From a virus, in IMG/VR virus record IMGVR_UViG_3300044846_004564, positions 1-56,397 of that record: DNA of 56,397 nt; one strand, written 5' to 3'. Each line of letters opens with the position of its first letter. Positions within the stretch are counted from its first letter, which is position 1. The notes beneath the pieces are model-generated. The model saw only the letters and a list, made by a program, of their open reading frames with translations. It ran no database searches and was not told where the DNA came from. Positions 17,097 to 27,130 of this stretch are shown piece after piece. Position numbers and translations under genes: made by a program.

Positions 17097-20059
17097 TGGC
17101 AACTTATAAATGTCCACCACAAAATAGAAATTTTTCCGATAATTTTGTTGGTTTACAACTGACTGATGGTGGAGGACTTACGCTTGGTGGTTTTGAATTC
17201 TCAACTAGTATTACCGAAAAGGTTAATAGAAATTTTGAAACTGGTACATTTTCATCATTATTTAATAATGATGATTTAAATTTAACACCCGAATTAGCTG
17301 CGTCTGTTTATAACAATAATTTCAGATTGTACCCAAATTTTGATGAAACTGATGTTACAAATTTTGTATCCTATGGTTCATTAAGTAAACGATTAGAAGT
17401 TGCAATTAATAATGTCTTAAATTATTTTCCAGCGGCGTTAGAAATAAGAAATTTTACATCAGGGTCAACAACTGCAAATACTGCGGTTAATATTAGTTAT
17501 AATGGTAATTTAGATGAAACAGTATTAACAATTCCTTGGCAAACAATAAGTAATCCTTTCAATATTGATTATAGAATTAATGCAACTGTTTATATCAGTA
17601 GTTTAGGATTTCCTGTTTCAAAATACAGAAACTTAACAAATCAATTTAGAAGTTATTCATTATTTCTTAGCGGACAAAGTTATGAACTAAATTATATTAA
17701 TACAACCTCTGATTTTTCAACCGATTTAACAATATATGTTAAAGGTAATCCATTTAGTGGGTTAACAACATATTCTCAAAATTTTGTTGTTAGACCAAAT
17801 GATACAATAGTTAATGAAGTTTTCAATCTTGAGTTAGGAGAAATTGAAGAAGCGTTATTAAATAGATACTCTAACCCAATATATACGTACCAATATCAAA
17901 CACCATCTGAATCGGATGATGGTTACATTTCAAATGTTGTACGTTCAATTACTTGGCCATTAGGTGGTGTATGGAATATAGATATTAGTTCTTTTGGATA
18001 TGAAAATTATATATCTGAATTACAGATATTAGGTACAAGTTATGATGAAAATAAAACAAATTTAGTATCTAGATTTTATACGACAAATGCGTTAAAGGAA
18101 TTTGATACTGTAGATGAAAAGGTTGATAAGACTTTAAAAATTTATGGTAGAAGTTTTGATGAAACAAAAAAATATATTGATGGAATACAGTATGTTAATT
18201 CTGTAAATTACAATATTGGAAATGATATACCTTCAGGTTTAGTTACTAATTTGGCTCAAACACTTGGTTGGTCAATCAGGATGTCCCCAATTGCAAATGC
18301 TGACTTTTTAGAGTCGGTTTATGGTACTACGGATAATGCGTTTCCTGCTTATTCGACAAGTCAAACAAAACAAGATTTAAATAATCAATATTTTAGAAAT
18401 TTAATTCTTAATTCATCTTATTTGTACAGGTCAAAAGGAACAAGAAAGTCGATTGAATTTTTATTGGGTTTTATTGGGGCACCTGAAGCTCTTGTTGAGT
18501 TTAATGAGAATGTTTATTTGGCGGACACAAATATTAATATAGAAAAATTTAATTTATTATATTCACAAATTTCAGGTGGAACATATACCCCACAGTTTAC
18601 GGTTTTAAATAGTGGTAATACCTATAATTTTCAGGGTGTAACATATACTGCATTTACACAATCAGGTGTTACAATTCCGACAAATACAACATTAACCGAT
18701 TATCCTGTTGACAGTGAGGGTTATCCTGTAAATCCTGTGTTTACTCAAGGGACAACAAGTAGACCAAGTTTTTATTTTCAAAAAGGAGGTGGATGGATTG
18801 AGTCTACAGTACAACATAGAACACCTGAAGAAGTTAATTATAGTACTAGTATCTACACTGGACAAAATGTTAATATCCAAACTAATTTAGAACCATTCAC
18901 ATATGGTCAAAAATTCTTAGATAGATTTAGAAATTTCCCATTCATGGATATGGGTTTTAATCTTAAAAAAGTTCAGGATAATAAAAAGAGTTGGACTAAT
19001 GAAGATATCGGGTTGAGAAAAAACATTGATAATTTATTTAATGCTTATTACCCAATCTCAACAGATAGATTATTACTTAATGTTAAGAATGTTGAAATAT
19101 TCTTAAATCCTGCTCAAGCTCTTGCATATGATGTTTGGTATGTTTCGGCAACCAAAAATTACCCAATACCTTACACAGGATTATCTTCACCGTATCCACA
19201 GATAGGTGGTATTGATTGGACTTTTATTAATCCACAACCACAAAATAAAACTTTTTATGAGTTTTATAAAACTTTTTGGTTGAACATGATAAATGTTAGA
19301 AATCGACAATTTTCATCCGATGGAAAAACAAGTGGTTACCCAACATTACAGTCACTATTTTGGAAATACCTTACGATGTACCAAGATACAGGATTAACTA
19401 ATTACAATTTTGGTTATCAAAATATGATTGAGTATATTAATGGACTAGGTGATTTTTGGATTAAATTAATTGAACAATTTGTTCCGGCAACAACTATTTG
19501 GAATACAGGAACAAAATTTGAAAATTCAATATTCCATAGACAAAAGTTTATTTATAGAAGACAAAGAGGTTGTCAGTTGGTACTACAAGAAGTTGTTGGG
19601 CCGGTTACAACTGGTACTCTCCAAACTAATGGTTGTGACTCATTTACTTTTGATATTGATGTACCATCAATTCAAAATATTGGAGATGGTTTACATGATG
19701 ATGCACAAGTATTGGCGACTGAACAAGGGTTTACTGATGGTTATACAATTGTCAATGCAAGTTATGGATTTGGTTTTACATTAACACACATTAATACTGG
19801 TGAAGAATTTATATTTGAGTATAATAATGGGCCAACCTATTATTACCCAAATTTATACCCAACTCAAACACAATGGATAAATACTATAAATCAAGGATTA
19901 GTTTACTTTTCAAATAGTGGAATTAATAATCAAGCAGGTGTACAAATAGTTTATAACAGTAATACAAATCAATTACAATTAATATCGACAATATGTGGAT
20001 TTGATGATGTTGTTATAAGTGATATAGTCGTAATAAATGATATACAGATACAAGGATAA
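17096..20059 (+). CDS. Large baseplate protein with a P2 gpI-like segment
   Basis: 987 aa. Residues about 380-475 contain LAQTLGWSIRMSPIANADF and, further on, YRSKGTRKSIEFLLGF, a combination that resembles the tail protein I (P2 gpI) family; gpI partners gpJ (the gp6-like family) in baseplate wedges. The N-terminal 370 residues are beta-rich and Asn/Thr-rich; the C-terminal about 150 residues (after RQRGCQLVLQEVVGP) look like an added beta domain. It starts at TAATG on the upstream stop and ends in TAATGG at the next gene, so three genes are coupled. Wedge function is an inference from the gpI-like segment and neighbours; this could be the functional counterpart of T4 gp7 or gp53. Confidence 0.6.
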   Translation: MATYKCPPQNRNFSDNFVGLQLTDGGGLTLGGFEFSTSITEKVNRNFETGTFSSLFNNDDLNLTPELAASVYNNNFRLYPNFDETDVTNFVSYGSLSKRLEVAINNVLNYFPAALEIRNFTSGSTTANTAVNISYNGNLDETVLTIPWQTISNPFNIDYRINATVYISSLGFPVSKYRNLTNQFRSYSLFLSGQSYELNYINTTSDFSTDLTIYVKGNPFSGLTTYSQNFVVRPNDTIVNEVFNLELGEIEEALLNRYSNPIYTYQYQTPSESDDGYISNVVRSITWPLGGVWNIDISSFGYENYISELQILGTSYDENKTNLVSRFYTTNALKEFDTVDEKVDKTLKIYGRSFDETKKYIDGIQYVNSVNYNIGNDIPSGLVTNLAQTLGWSIRMSPIANADFLESVYGTTDNAFPAYSTSQTKQDLNNQYFRNLILNSSYLYRSKGTRKSIEFLLGFIGAPEALVEFNENVYLADTNINIEKFNLLYSQISGGTYTPQFTVLNSGNTYNFQGVTYTAFTQSGVTIPTNTTLTDYPVDSEGYPVNPVFTQGTTSRPSFYFQKGGGWIESTVQHRTPEEVNYSTSIYTGQNVNIQTNLEPFTYGQKFLDRFRNFPFMDMGFNLKKVQDNKKSWTNEDIGLRKNIDNLFNAYYPISTDRLLLNVKNVEIFLNPAQALAYDVWYVSATKNYPIPYTGLSSPYPQIGGIDWTFINPQPQNKTFYEFYKTFWLNMINVRNRQFSSDGKTSGYPTLQSLFWKYLTMYQDTGLTNYNFGYQNMIEYINGLGDFWIKLIEQFVPATTIWNTGTKFENSIFHRQKFIYRRQRGCQLVLQEVVGPVTTGTLQTNGCDSFTFDIDVPSIQNIGDGLHDDAQVLATEQGFTDGYTIVNASYGFGFTLTHINTGEEFIFEYNNGPTYYYPNLYPTQTQWINTINQGLVYFSNSGINNQAGVQIVYNSNTNQLQLISTICGFDDVVISDIVVINDIQIQG

Positions 20060-22239
20060 TGGCGGAAAGTTCGTATTCAATAAGTTTAACAGGTGATTGT
20101 ACAAATAGTTCATTAGGAGCTGCGCTAATTACTTTAGTTGGCTCAAGTCCGTATACAATCTATTGGGTAAATAATGTATTACCATCGGCAACTTTTTCAG
20201 GAAGTTCTTATTCTGTAACAGGATTAAGTACGGGTACTTACGGATTTAATATTACAGCTTCAACTATTCCGATTAATGAAGTTATAGGACCTGTATATTT
20301 TAATATAGTTTCAGCAAGTACTGCATATATTAACACATCTGATTTTGTAACATGTCAACCTGATAGTTCATATTTAACAGTTGTAACCACAGGAACGACT
20401 AATGGGGTAATTGACAATACTCAAGGAACATTTGTTGGGGCAACAATTAATTTATATAAAGACTATGTATACTATGCTTCCGCAACTTCGGTTAATACCG
20501 CATATTCTTTTATAAATTTATCTGAAGGTATGTATTACGCTCAGGTAACAGGGGATGGTAATTGCCCTTGTGAAACAGAATCTGTGATAATACATACTAA
20601 TCCAAATTTACTTGATTTTGGATTATATACAATTGATAATCCAGCATGTTCACAACAAAGTGGTAAAATATACGTTACAGGTTTAACAGGTGTTTCACCA
20701 TTCATTTATCAGTGGTCACCTACTGTTGGTGGTACAGGTGATACATTTGTAACTGGGCTAACTCAAGGCTCGTACAATTTAACTGTTATAGATGCGAATG
20801 GGTGTAGTTTAACTAAAATAACAACTATTACAAATGCTGAACCGATATCGTTTATATCTTATACAACCACACCACCAACTTGTTTTAATGCTGATGGGAG
20901 TATAACGTTTAATATTACAGGTGGAACGGCTCCGTATTTTTATTTATTAAGTAATGGTGATTCAGTTACAACATATGGTACATCTGTAACATTTAATAAT
21001 ATTGGGTCAGGAAGTTATACTTTAACAGTTACGGATGTTTCGTTATGTAGTCTCTCAACATCAGTTGATTTCTTAGTTCCAAGAAGTTTTTCATTGGTAT
21101 CTGAAACAGTTTCAAACTCACAATGTTCGTATAATAGTGGGTCAATAACTGTTACATTATTAGGTGGGACACCTCCATTTATATATTCATTAAGTAATAA
21201 TAGTGGTGTGACAACAACTAATACGTCAACACTTCAAACCAATACATTTAACAGTTTAGAGTCGGGTACATATACTTTAACAATTAATGATAGTAGTAGT
21301 GCTTGTACTTATACTAATAATATTACAGTATTAAATGATACATCATTTAATTTTTCTATTACAGGAAATAGTACTTATTGTGGTCTTAATGATGGTTCTA
21401 TCAATATATCTGTAACTCCAAGTTATACATCTTCAACATTTTATACGTATTCACTATCAAACGGGGCTAGCTCATACCCGACAACTTCAACGACATATAC
21501 CTTTACTAGTTTACCTGCAGGTAATTACGATGTAACTATTGAAAATCTTTCAGGATGTACTCAAACTACATCAACTACAATTGATTATTTGGCACCTTAT
21601 CAATTTGCGTTATATGGTACTGATTGTATAAATGGTAGTGGTGGTACGATAAGTGTTTTATTAAATGAAAGTACTGGGCCTTTTAACTTTATTTGGAGTG
21701 ATAATGTTAATGGTCAAATTGGTACATATATTACAGGTTTAACTGCTGGTACTTATGTATTAACTGTTAGCGGTACAAGTAATTGTGAAACAACTAAATC
21801 AATTGATATTAGTTGTAACCCATTAAGAACTGCTAGCTCAACTTACAAGTATACGATTGGTAATAAAACATATCTACCTTCATCAATATTTAATTTTACA
21901 AAAATGTTAAATGAGGGATATTCTTCATTAACAACAGGACATGAGGATTGTAAACTTAAATATGCTAAATTTAATTGTGATATAGAACTTGACGGAACGG
22001 TTTATTCAGGTACTTTCTTTACAACAACATCTTTATCTAATTCACCGACAGTAAACGCATTTAAGACAGTTATTGATGCATTAATCAATACTATACCTGA
22101 TATTAAATCTTATGAGGTTAATTTATTGACAAATACCATCAGTATTGAATCAGATGTTGTTGGTGGTGTTGAAGTTTATAAAGATGATGTATTAACTATA
22201 TCGGTAAGAATGGATTATAGTATATCTTGTCGCACTTAA
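20059..22239 (+). CDS. Adhesin-like tail protein with SprB-type repeats
   Basis: 726 aa. Residues about 195-585 are five tandem modules of 70-80 aa with the pattern 'tGGt-PPY-Y-S...L-aGtY-vtV-D-nGC' (for example FVTGLTQGSYNLTVIDANGC and GGTAPYFYLL), and the N-terminus holds a weaker copy. This is the signature of SprB repeats from the Flavobacterium johnsoniae gliding adhesin and related Bacteroidetes surface proteins. Cys recurs at module ends. A distinct C-terminal domain (about 587-726) is alpha/beta and lacks the repeat. Start ATG 20059 overlaps the previous stop by one base, tying it to the baseplate operon, so a virion location is likely. Role inferred: receptor contact or spacer. It was probably acquired from, or shared with, the host lineage. 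Confidence 0.72.
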   Translation: MAESSYSISLTGDCTNSSLGAALITLVGSSPYTIYWVNNVLPSATFSGSSYSVTGLSTGTYGFNITASTIPINEVIGPVYFNIVSASTAYINTSDFVTCQPDSSYLTVVTTGTTNGVIDNTQGTFVGATINLYKDYVYYASATSVNTAYSFINLSEGMYYAQVTGDGNCPCETESVIIHTNPNLLDFGLYTIDNPACSQQSGKIYVTGLTGVSPFIYQWSPTVGGTGDTFVTGLTQGSYNLTVIDANGCSLTKITTITNAEPISFISYTTTPPTCFNADGSITFNITGGTAPYFYLLSNGDSVTTYGTSVTFNNIGSGSYTLTVTDVSLCSLSTSVDFLVPRSFSLVSETVSNSQCSYNSGSITVTLLGGTPPFIYSLSNNSGVTTTNTSTLQTNTFNSLESGTYTLTINDSSSACTYTNNITVLNDTSFNFSITGNSTYCGLNDGSINISVTPSYTSSTFYTYSLSNGASSYPTTSTTYTFTSLPAGNYDVTIENLSGCTQTTSTTIDYLAPYQFALYGTDCINGSGGTISVLLNESTGPFNFIWSDNVNGQIGTYITGLTAGTYVLTVSGTSNCETTKSIDISCNPLRTASSTYKYTIGNKTYLPSSIFNFTKMLNEGYSSLTTGHEDCKLKYAKFNCDIELDGTVYSGTFFTTTSLSNSPTVNAFKTVIDALINTIPDIKSYEVNLLTNTISIESDVVGGVEVYKDDVLTISVRMDYSISCRT

Positions 22240-22253
22240 AATAGTTGAAAAAC

Positions 22254-22261
22254 TATTTATC
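22254..22261 (+). promoter_or_regulatory. TATTTAT motif upstream of the first adhesin block
   Basis: TATTTATC ends 5 bases before ATG 22267 and shares AAACTATTTATY with the site at 6913. It opens the run 22267-27994. Confidence 0.45.
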
Positions 22262-22266
22262 ATTAA

Positions 22267-23271
22267 ATGAGTTTAGTAACAATAAATAGTTTGGGAGGAA
22301 TACCTCCTTATGTTATTTCAGTTTGTGACATATTTCAATACTCTTGTCAAACTGTGACAACAATATATGATTATATTCCACCATCTGTTAGTTTTAATAT
22401 TCCGAGTCCATATTCATCGGCTCCAAAAGTTTTAATTAAAATAGTCGATTCTACAGGATGTATTTTCACACAAGAATATATGTGTGTAACACCTACTCCA
22501 ACCCCAAGTATTACTCCAAGTGTCACCCCGACAATTTCTTTAACTCCTTCAAATACTCCAACACCAAGTATTACACCATCATTTACACCTACACCGAGTA
22601 TCACACCAAGTATTACACCTACACAAACAGTTACACCATCACATACCCCAACACAAACAATTACTCCAACAGTTACAAGAACTCCAACACCTACAGTTAC
22701 ACCTGACACTCCTATTTATGCTTATTTGTTCATTGAACCATACTCAGGTTCTGCTAGTGTTGGTTCTTACATGAATTCACTTGGTTCTAATTTTTATGGA
22801 TTTACAAATACTACTAAACCAAGTAGTTCGGCTAGTACATTTGATTTAGACATGAACAAATATGTTAACTTCTCAGGATGGACAACAGGATTATTTCCAA
22901 ATATTATAAAACAATTAGTACCATCGGCAAGTAGTGGACTTGATTCATACGGTAACCCATATCTTAAATATAATTTCCCAACAACAAAAGTACCTGAAAA
23001 TACGGTTGGATGTAAAGCTTGGTACACTTGGATAATACCAATTAGCAGAACCAATAATCAATACCAAGTTGAGATTGATTTGGGAATAGTTAATCCAAAT
23101 GTCTTTACAAGTGTAAAGACGGAACCGACAATTTACGCTAATACATTTACTTATACAGGTAGTACTATTGCAAATACAACATACAGGGTTTACACAACAT
23201 ACCCATCAAATACATTTGAATTGGATAATACTTATGACCTTTATTTTAGAGGAAGTAAGGTTGATATATAA
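22267..23271 (+). CDS. Modular adhesin: 72-aa module + TPT linker + YAY-EP domain
   Basis: 334 aa in three parts. Residues 1-74 are a small Cys-containing beta module ([16 protein letters not shown]... [17 protein letters not shown]) that also occurs as free proteins at 45394 and 53288. Residues about 75-148 are a mucin-like linker of T-P-T/S-x-T-P units. Residues about 150-334 start with [14 protein letters not shown] and match the C-terminal domain of the protein at 33484 (YAYVFAEPQDSSAS). The next gene is a G-x-S fibre protein, the same pair order as at 33484/34723. Probably a virion adhesin or fibre adaptor with an extended, possibly glycosylated neck. No enzymatic motif is visible. Confidence 0.72.
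   Translation: MSLVTINSLGGIPPYVISVCDIFQYSCQTVTTIYDYIPPSVSFNIPSPYSSAPKVLIKIVDSTGCIFTQEYMCVTPTPTPSITPSVTPTISLTPSNTPTPSITPSFTPTPSITPSITPTQTVTPSHTPTQTITPTVTRTPTPTVTPDTPIYAYLFIEPYSGSASVGSYMNSLGSNFYGFTNTTKPSSSASTFDLDMNKYVNFSGWTTGLFPNIIKQLVPSASSGLDSYGNPYLKYNFPTTKVPENTVGCKAWYTWIIPISRTNNQYQVEIDLGIVNPNVFTSVKTEPTIYANTFTYTGSTIANTTYRVYTTYPSNTFELDNTYDLYFRGSKVDI
22490..22710 (+). repeat. Thr-Pro mucin-like linker repeat
   Basis: About 74 codons of T-P-T-P-S-I-T-P type units. Codons vary (ACT/ACA/ACC, CCA/CCG/CCT), so conservation is at the protein level and not from recent slippage. Related tracts occur at 26250, 33916 and, in inverse orientation, 52340. Confidence 0.85.
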
Positions 23272-23280
23272 TTATAGTAA

Positions 23281-25278
23281 ATGAGTTTCCCATATAAAAA
23301 TCCAATATCGTCTATCCAACTAAATGGAACACAAAGTGTACCAAGAAACAATACGTATGGTACTACTTTCAGTGTTAATAATACGGGTGGTTATATGGAG
23401 GTTTTCAGTTTATCTGACCTTTATTATACAATACCATCGGGAACAACGGGAAGTATTGAATATTCGGGTAATACTATTCCTATTGAGTTTACAAAAGGAA
23501 CGGGAACAGCTTGGTCACCTGATGTAATTACTTTGGCTTCAGATAATATTTCATCAGGTAGAAGACGACTTGGTATGTTGGCTTATGTTTATGAGGTTGA
23601 CCAAGTTTACCAATATCATATTAATGATTACGAGACGTTATTTAATGCTGCGACTGCTAGTACGGGATGCGCTCAAGTATCTGATTTTGGAACAACGATA
23701 AATAATAAAACTGCTGCGGGTCAGTCGTTTATTAATTCTTGGACTGCTAACACTATTGAAGATGTTAGTGGTGCAACATATAGTACTGCGGCATGGAGAA
23801 AGTTTTCGACAGGAACTGGAGGAGGTTCAGGATTTACGTCAGTTAGAATAAATAATGTTAGTCAATTTACGTCATCACCATATAGTTATATTAATTTTAG
23901 TGGTGTTAATGTTGATATATCATCAGTTGGAAACAATACGATTGTATTATCGGCAAGTACTAGCGGAGGTGGTGGAGGAAGTGGTTCGTCAGGTAGTAGT
24001 GGTAGTTCAGGAACATCGGGAACTAATGGTAGTTCAGGTTCTAGCGGGATTAGTGGTTCTTCAGGTACTAGTGGTAGTTCAGGTTCTGCAGGAACATCGG
24101 GGAGTTCGGGTTCTACAGGTTCGTCAGGAACAAGTGGTAGTAGTGGAACTTCAGGTAGTTCTGGTACATCTGGTTCAAGTGGTAGTAGTGGTTCTTTAGG
24201 AACATCAGGAAGTAGTGGTACCTCAGGTAATGGTGGGTCATCGGGAACAAGTGGTTTAGATGGGATAAGTGGAACGTCAGGTTCTTCAGGGTCAAGTGGA
24301 AGTACTGGCTCTTCAGGAACTAGCGGAACATCAGGTTTAAGTGGTTCTTCAGGAACTTCAGGTAGTTCTGGTACATCAGGTTCATCGGGTAGTTCCGGTT
24401 CTGCCGGAACATCAGGTACAGGATTTACCACAATCACAAGTCCGGGTAGTAATAGAGTATTAACATCTGATGGGACATCTAATGCTGCGGTTGCTCAGGC
24501 TAGAATGACTTTTGATGGTACTACATTATCAGTTACAGGTAATACAAGTGTTAATGGTAATATAAGTACTACAGGTGTAACATCTTTTGGTAACGGAACA
24601 TTTACAAAGGCGGGGTCAGCTACTGGTGATGTTCTTCTTGATAATAATAGTACAGATACTCCGGGTGTTTTGTTTTATTATGCTAATAATTCAAACTTTG
24701 GTATTGATAGTTTTAATGGGTCATTTGATGTTCTAAGTGGACAGTTAGTTCGTATCACAAATAATTTAAATGAAGCAGGAGGTGCGGTAAAAATGGCTAT
24801 AGATACCACAGGTAATGTGGTATTTACAGGATTTATAAAGGCTAATGCGTGGAGAGCCGGTCAGGTAATTAACGATATTATTTTGAGTAATACTGAGGTA
24901 ACTGTTAGTACTACAACTATAGCTACCAGTAATTCGGATACTGATTTTGTTACTTATAGTTATACACCATTAAGTTCTACAAGTTATTTAGTAATACATT
25001 ATCATTTAGCATCTTTTGATTTTACTTCTGGTACAGGTAATGATTCATACATATCTAGAATAAAGGTTGATGGTGGTGAAATAACCTATTCAGTACAAAG
25101 CACGGTTAATGGATTTCGTACAGGTGTTTTATTTCCATTAACGGGTAGATACACTAACTCTAATACTACCGCAAAATCGATAGTAGTTGCATGTCGTAGA
25201 AGTTTTGCGGATGATAATATCACAATAGTAAATTCATCTACTTCAATGTGGTTAAGAATAACAGAAGTTGCAAGATAA
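23281..25278 (+). CDS. Fibre protein with G-x-S collagen-like stalk
   Basis: 665 aa. Residues 1-230 are a head domain (FPYKNPISSIQLNGTQSVPR...) homologous to the start of the 2,435-aa protein (IPYQNPISASQITGPFSVAR); both contain SGRRRLGM. Residues about 233-380 are Gly-x-Ser triplets (x = S, T, A, N, L) with glycine every third residue as in collagen, but with no proline. Residues about 380-665 are a beta-rich C-terminal region, first resembling the 'TSDGT...FDGTTLSVTGN' motif of long phage fibres and then a jelly-roll-like tip (SYLVIHYHLASFDF). Likely a trimeric side or tail fibre; the tip would bind receptor. It is the shorter partner of the gene at 34723. Confidence 0.75.
   Translation: MSFPYKNPISSIQLNGTQSVPRNNTYGTTFSVNNTGGYMEVFSLSDLYYTIPSGTTGSIEYSGNTIPIEFTKGTGTAWSPDVITLASDNISSGRRRLGMLAYVYEVDQVYQYHINDYETLFNAATASTGCAQVSDFGTTINNKTAAGQSFINSWTANTIEDVSGATYSTAAWRKFSTGTGGGSGFTSVRINNVSQFTSSPYSYINFSGVNVDISSVGNNTIVLSASTSGGGGGSGSSGSSGSSGTSGTNGSSGSSGISGSSGTSGSSGSAGTSGSSGSTGSSGTSGSSGTSGSSGTSGSSGSSGSLGTSGSSGTSGNGGSSGTSGLDGISGTSGSSGSSGSTGSSGTSGTSGLSGSSGTSGSSGTSGSSGSSGSAGTSGTGFTTITSPGSNRVLTSDGTSNAAVAQARMTFDGTTLSVTGNTSVNGNISTTGVTSFGNGTFTKAGSATGDVLLDNNSTDTPGVLFYYANNSNFGIDSFNGSFDVLSGQLVRITNNLNEAGGAVKMAIDTTGNVVFTGFIKANAWRAGQVINDIILSNTEVTVSTTTIATSNSDTDFVTYSYTPLSSTSYLVIHYHLASFDFTSGTGNDSYISRIKVDGGEITYSVQSTVNGFRTGVLFPLTGRYTNSNTTAKSIVVACRRSFADDNITIVNSSTSMWLRITEVAR
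23980..24420 (+). repeat. G-x-S tripeptide repeat (short copy)
   Basis: About 147 codons of Gly-x-Ser. It includes the peptide GLDGISGTSG, which recurs near the end of the giant repeat (about 41281), linking the two tracts by descent. Confidence 0.88.
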
Positions 25279-27125
25279 TGCCAATCCCACCGAATAAAAT
25301 AAAATACTCAACGTCCTTTCATCCTAATACGATTAAAGTTAAGGATTGGGTTTTGGGTATTAATGAAGGTGCGGAATACGGGCCAACAAGTGTTACAGGA
25401 TTTTGGAATTCTATTATACCACCATCAGGTGGTTATACCATGTATGGAAACAAGGCAGTTGCTGGACCATCCATAGTGGTTGCTCAAAACGACTCAGAAC
25501 TTATTGGTTTTACACAAGGATTTGCGGGACAAACATTTAATACTGCTAACGAAGCGTTAGGATGGTACACAGGACAAACAGGTCTTATTTGTGTTAACCT
25601 TGATTACCCTGATATTATAACTGACGGATTAACATTATTACTTGATGCTGGTTATGTTTCATCATACCCAAGAAGTGGTTCACGATGGGATGATTTAAGT
25701 TTTAGTGGTAACAACGGAACACTAATTAATACTCCAACATTCAATTCAAGTAACAACGGATACCTCACATTTAACGGAAGTAATCAATATGTTAATGTTG
25801 CAGGTACTCCTGTTGGAATAACGGCATATACCAAAAACATTTGGTTTTATCTAAACTCAACGGCTGATAATAATTTATTAAGTAGTGATACTGGTGGACA
25901 CTTTATGTTCTTTGCAGGTTCAAATAAATTATATTGTGGACATTCTGATTGGGGTAATTATACGGTTTTCCCATCGGTCACTAACTTTAGTAATGGGGTG
26001 TGGTATAATGCGTGTGTAACTTTTGATACCATAAATGGATTTGTATTGTATGTTAATGGTGTTCAGGATAGTACATACACCACTCAAAAGACACCTATAG
26101 GGGGTAATGGTTCAACAAGGATAGGAGCGTTTGGTGATGGAGGTAATCTATTAAATGGTAGGGTTTCAGTTGCTATGACTTACAATAGAGTATTAAGTTC
26201 TACTGAAGTATTAAAAAATTACAATTCATTTTCGTCAAGATTTATTTCACCATCACCTACTCCGACAACAACAATAACCCCTACACCTACAATGACAGTT
26301 ACCCCGACGATAACTCCAACAAATACTCAAACACCGACAAATACAATTACTCCAACACCTTCCATAACTCCGACTAGAACTGTAACACCTACCCAAACAC
26401 AGACACCGACAAATACGATTACTCCAACACCAACAAGTGTGGGTGGGGTAATTAGTGGTAATTTATTTATGAAGTTAGATGCTACTAATTATGTTAGTGG
26501 TACTTGGACTGATGAAACGGGAAATGGAAATAATGCAACTATTAATGGTGCCACTTGGTTGTCTACTGACGGAGGTATTTTTGATTTAAATGGGACTAGT
26601 AATACAATAAGTATACCTCATACTGCTAATCTTAGTTTAAATACTACAACCCAAAGAACAATACAAGTTTGGGTTAAATTTGACGTTTTACCTAGTTCAG
26701 GTCAACAAGTTCCGGTCTTTGGAAAACTATCCAGTTCATTTGGATTTGATGGGTATTGGGGTGGGTTATTCTCGAATGCTGGCGTTGTGAGGGTAGTTAC
26801 AAATGGAACGGGGGTTCAAAAAATATCCGACTCTACGTTAACCGTTTCAATTAATACTTGGTATTTATTTACATTTGTTTCACGAATTACCTCAACTGCT
26901 AATACCACCAAAGTGTATATTAATAATACCGAATATATAACAACCGCTCATGGTACTGATACATATAGTGAAACTAACCCTCTTTATTTGGGTTACATTG
27001 GTACTGGTATATCATCACTTTATTTAAATGGTAAAATAGGTGCCTGTTATTTTTATACCACAGGATTAACCGCCAGTGATGTAACAACAAACTATAATAA
27101 TACTAAATCAAAATATGGATTATAA
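25278..27125 (+). CDS. Adhesin with two LamG-like domains joined by a TPT linker
   Basis: 615 aa from ATG 25278, which overlaps the previous stop in TAATG; an earlier in-frame start inside the upstream gene is unlikely. Residues 1-110 are an N-terminal attachment region. Residues about 115-320 form a LamG/concanavalin-A-like domain (LDAGYVSSYPRSGSRWDDLS; LTFNGSNQYVNV; WYNACVTFD...FVLYVNG). Residues 324-388 are a Thr-Pro linker. Residues 390-615 form a second LamG-like domain (KLDATNYVSGTWTDETGNGN; FDLNGTSNTISIPH; WYLFTFVSR). Such domains bind glycans or other ligands, so a role in recognising host surface polysaccharide is likely. It lies between the G-x-S fibre and a PA14-like protein, all in one unit. 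Confidence 0.78.
   Translation: MPIPPNKIKYSTSFHPNTIKVKDWVLGINEGAEYGPTSVTGFWNSIIPPSGGYTMYGNKAVAGPSIVVAQNDSELIGFTQGFAGQTFNTANEALGWYTGQTGLICVNLDYPDIITDGLTLLLDAGYVSSYPRSGSRWDDLSFSGNNGTLINTPTFNSSNNGYLTFNGSNQYVNVAGTPVGITAYTKNIWFYLNSTADNNLLSSDTGGHFMFFAGSNKLYCGHSDWGNYTVFPSVTNFSNGVWYNACVTFDTINGFVLYVNGVQDSTYTTQKTPIGGNGSTRIGAFGDGGNLLNGRVSVAMTYNRVLSSTEVLKNYNSFSSRFISPSPTPTTTITPTPTMTVTPTITPTNTQTPTNTITPTPSITPTRTVTPTQTQTPTNTITPTPTSVGGVISGNLFMKLDATNYVSGTWTDETGNGNNATINGATWLSTDGGIFDLNGTSNTISIPHTANLSLNTTTQRTIQVWVKFDVLPSSGQQVPVFGKLSSSFGFDGYWGGLFSNAGVVRVVTNGTGVQKISDSTLTVSINTWYLFTFVSRITSTANTTKVYINNTEYITTAHGTDTYSETNPLYLGYIGTGISSLYLNGKIGACYFYTTGLTASDVTTNYNNTKSKYGL
26250..26437 (+). repeat. Thr-Pro linker between two LamG-like domains
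   Basis: About 62 codons of T-P-T/T-N-T-x-T-P units, including two copies of TQTPTNTITPTP. Confidence 0.82.
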
Positions 27126-27130
27126 ATAAA

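Noticed and set aside
22371-22709. Minus-strand open frame rich in Gly/Val opposite the first Thr-Pro tract
   Set aside because: It is a shadow of the TPT repeat. The same effect appears on the plus strand opposite the minus-strand gene at 52443-52673.
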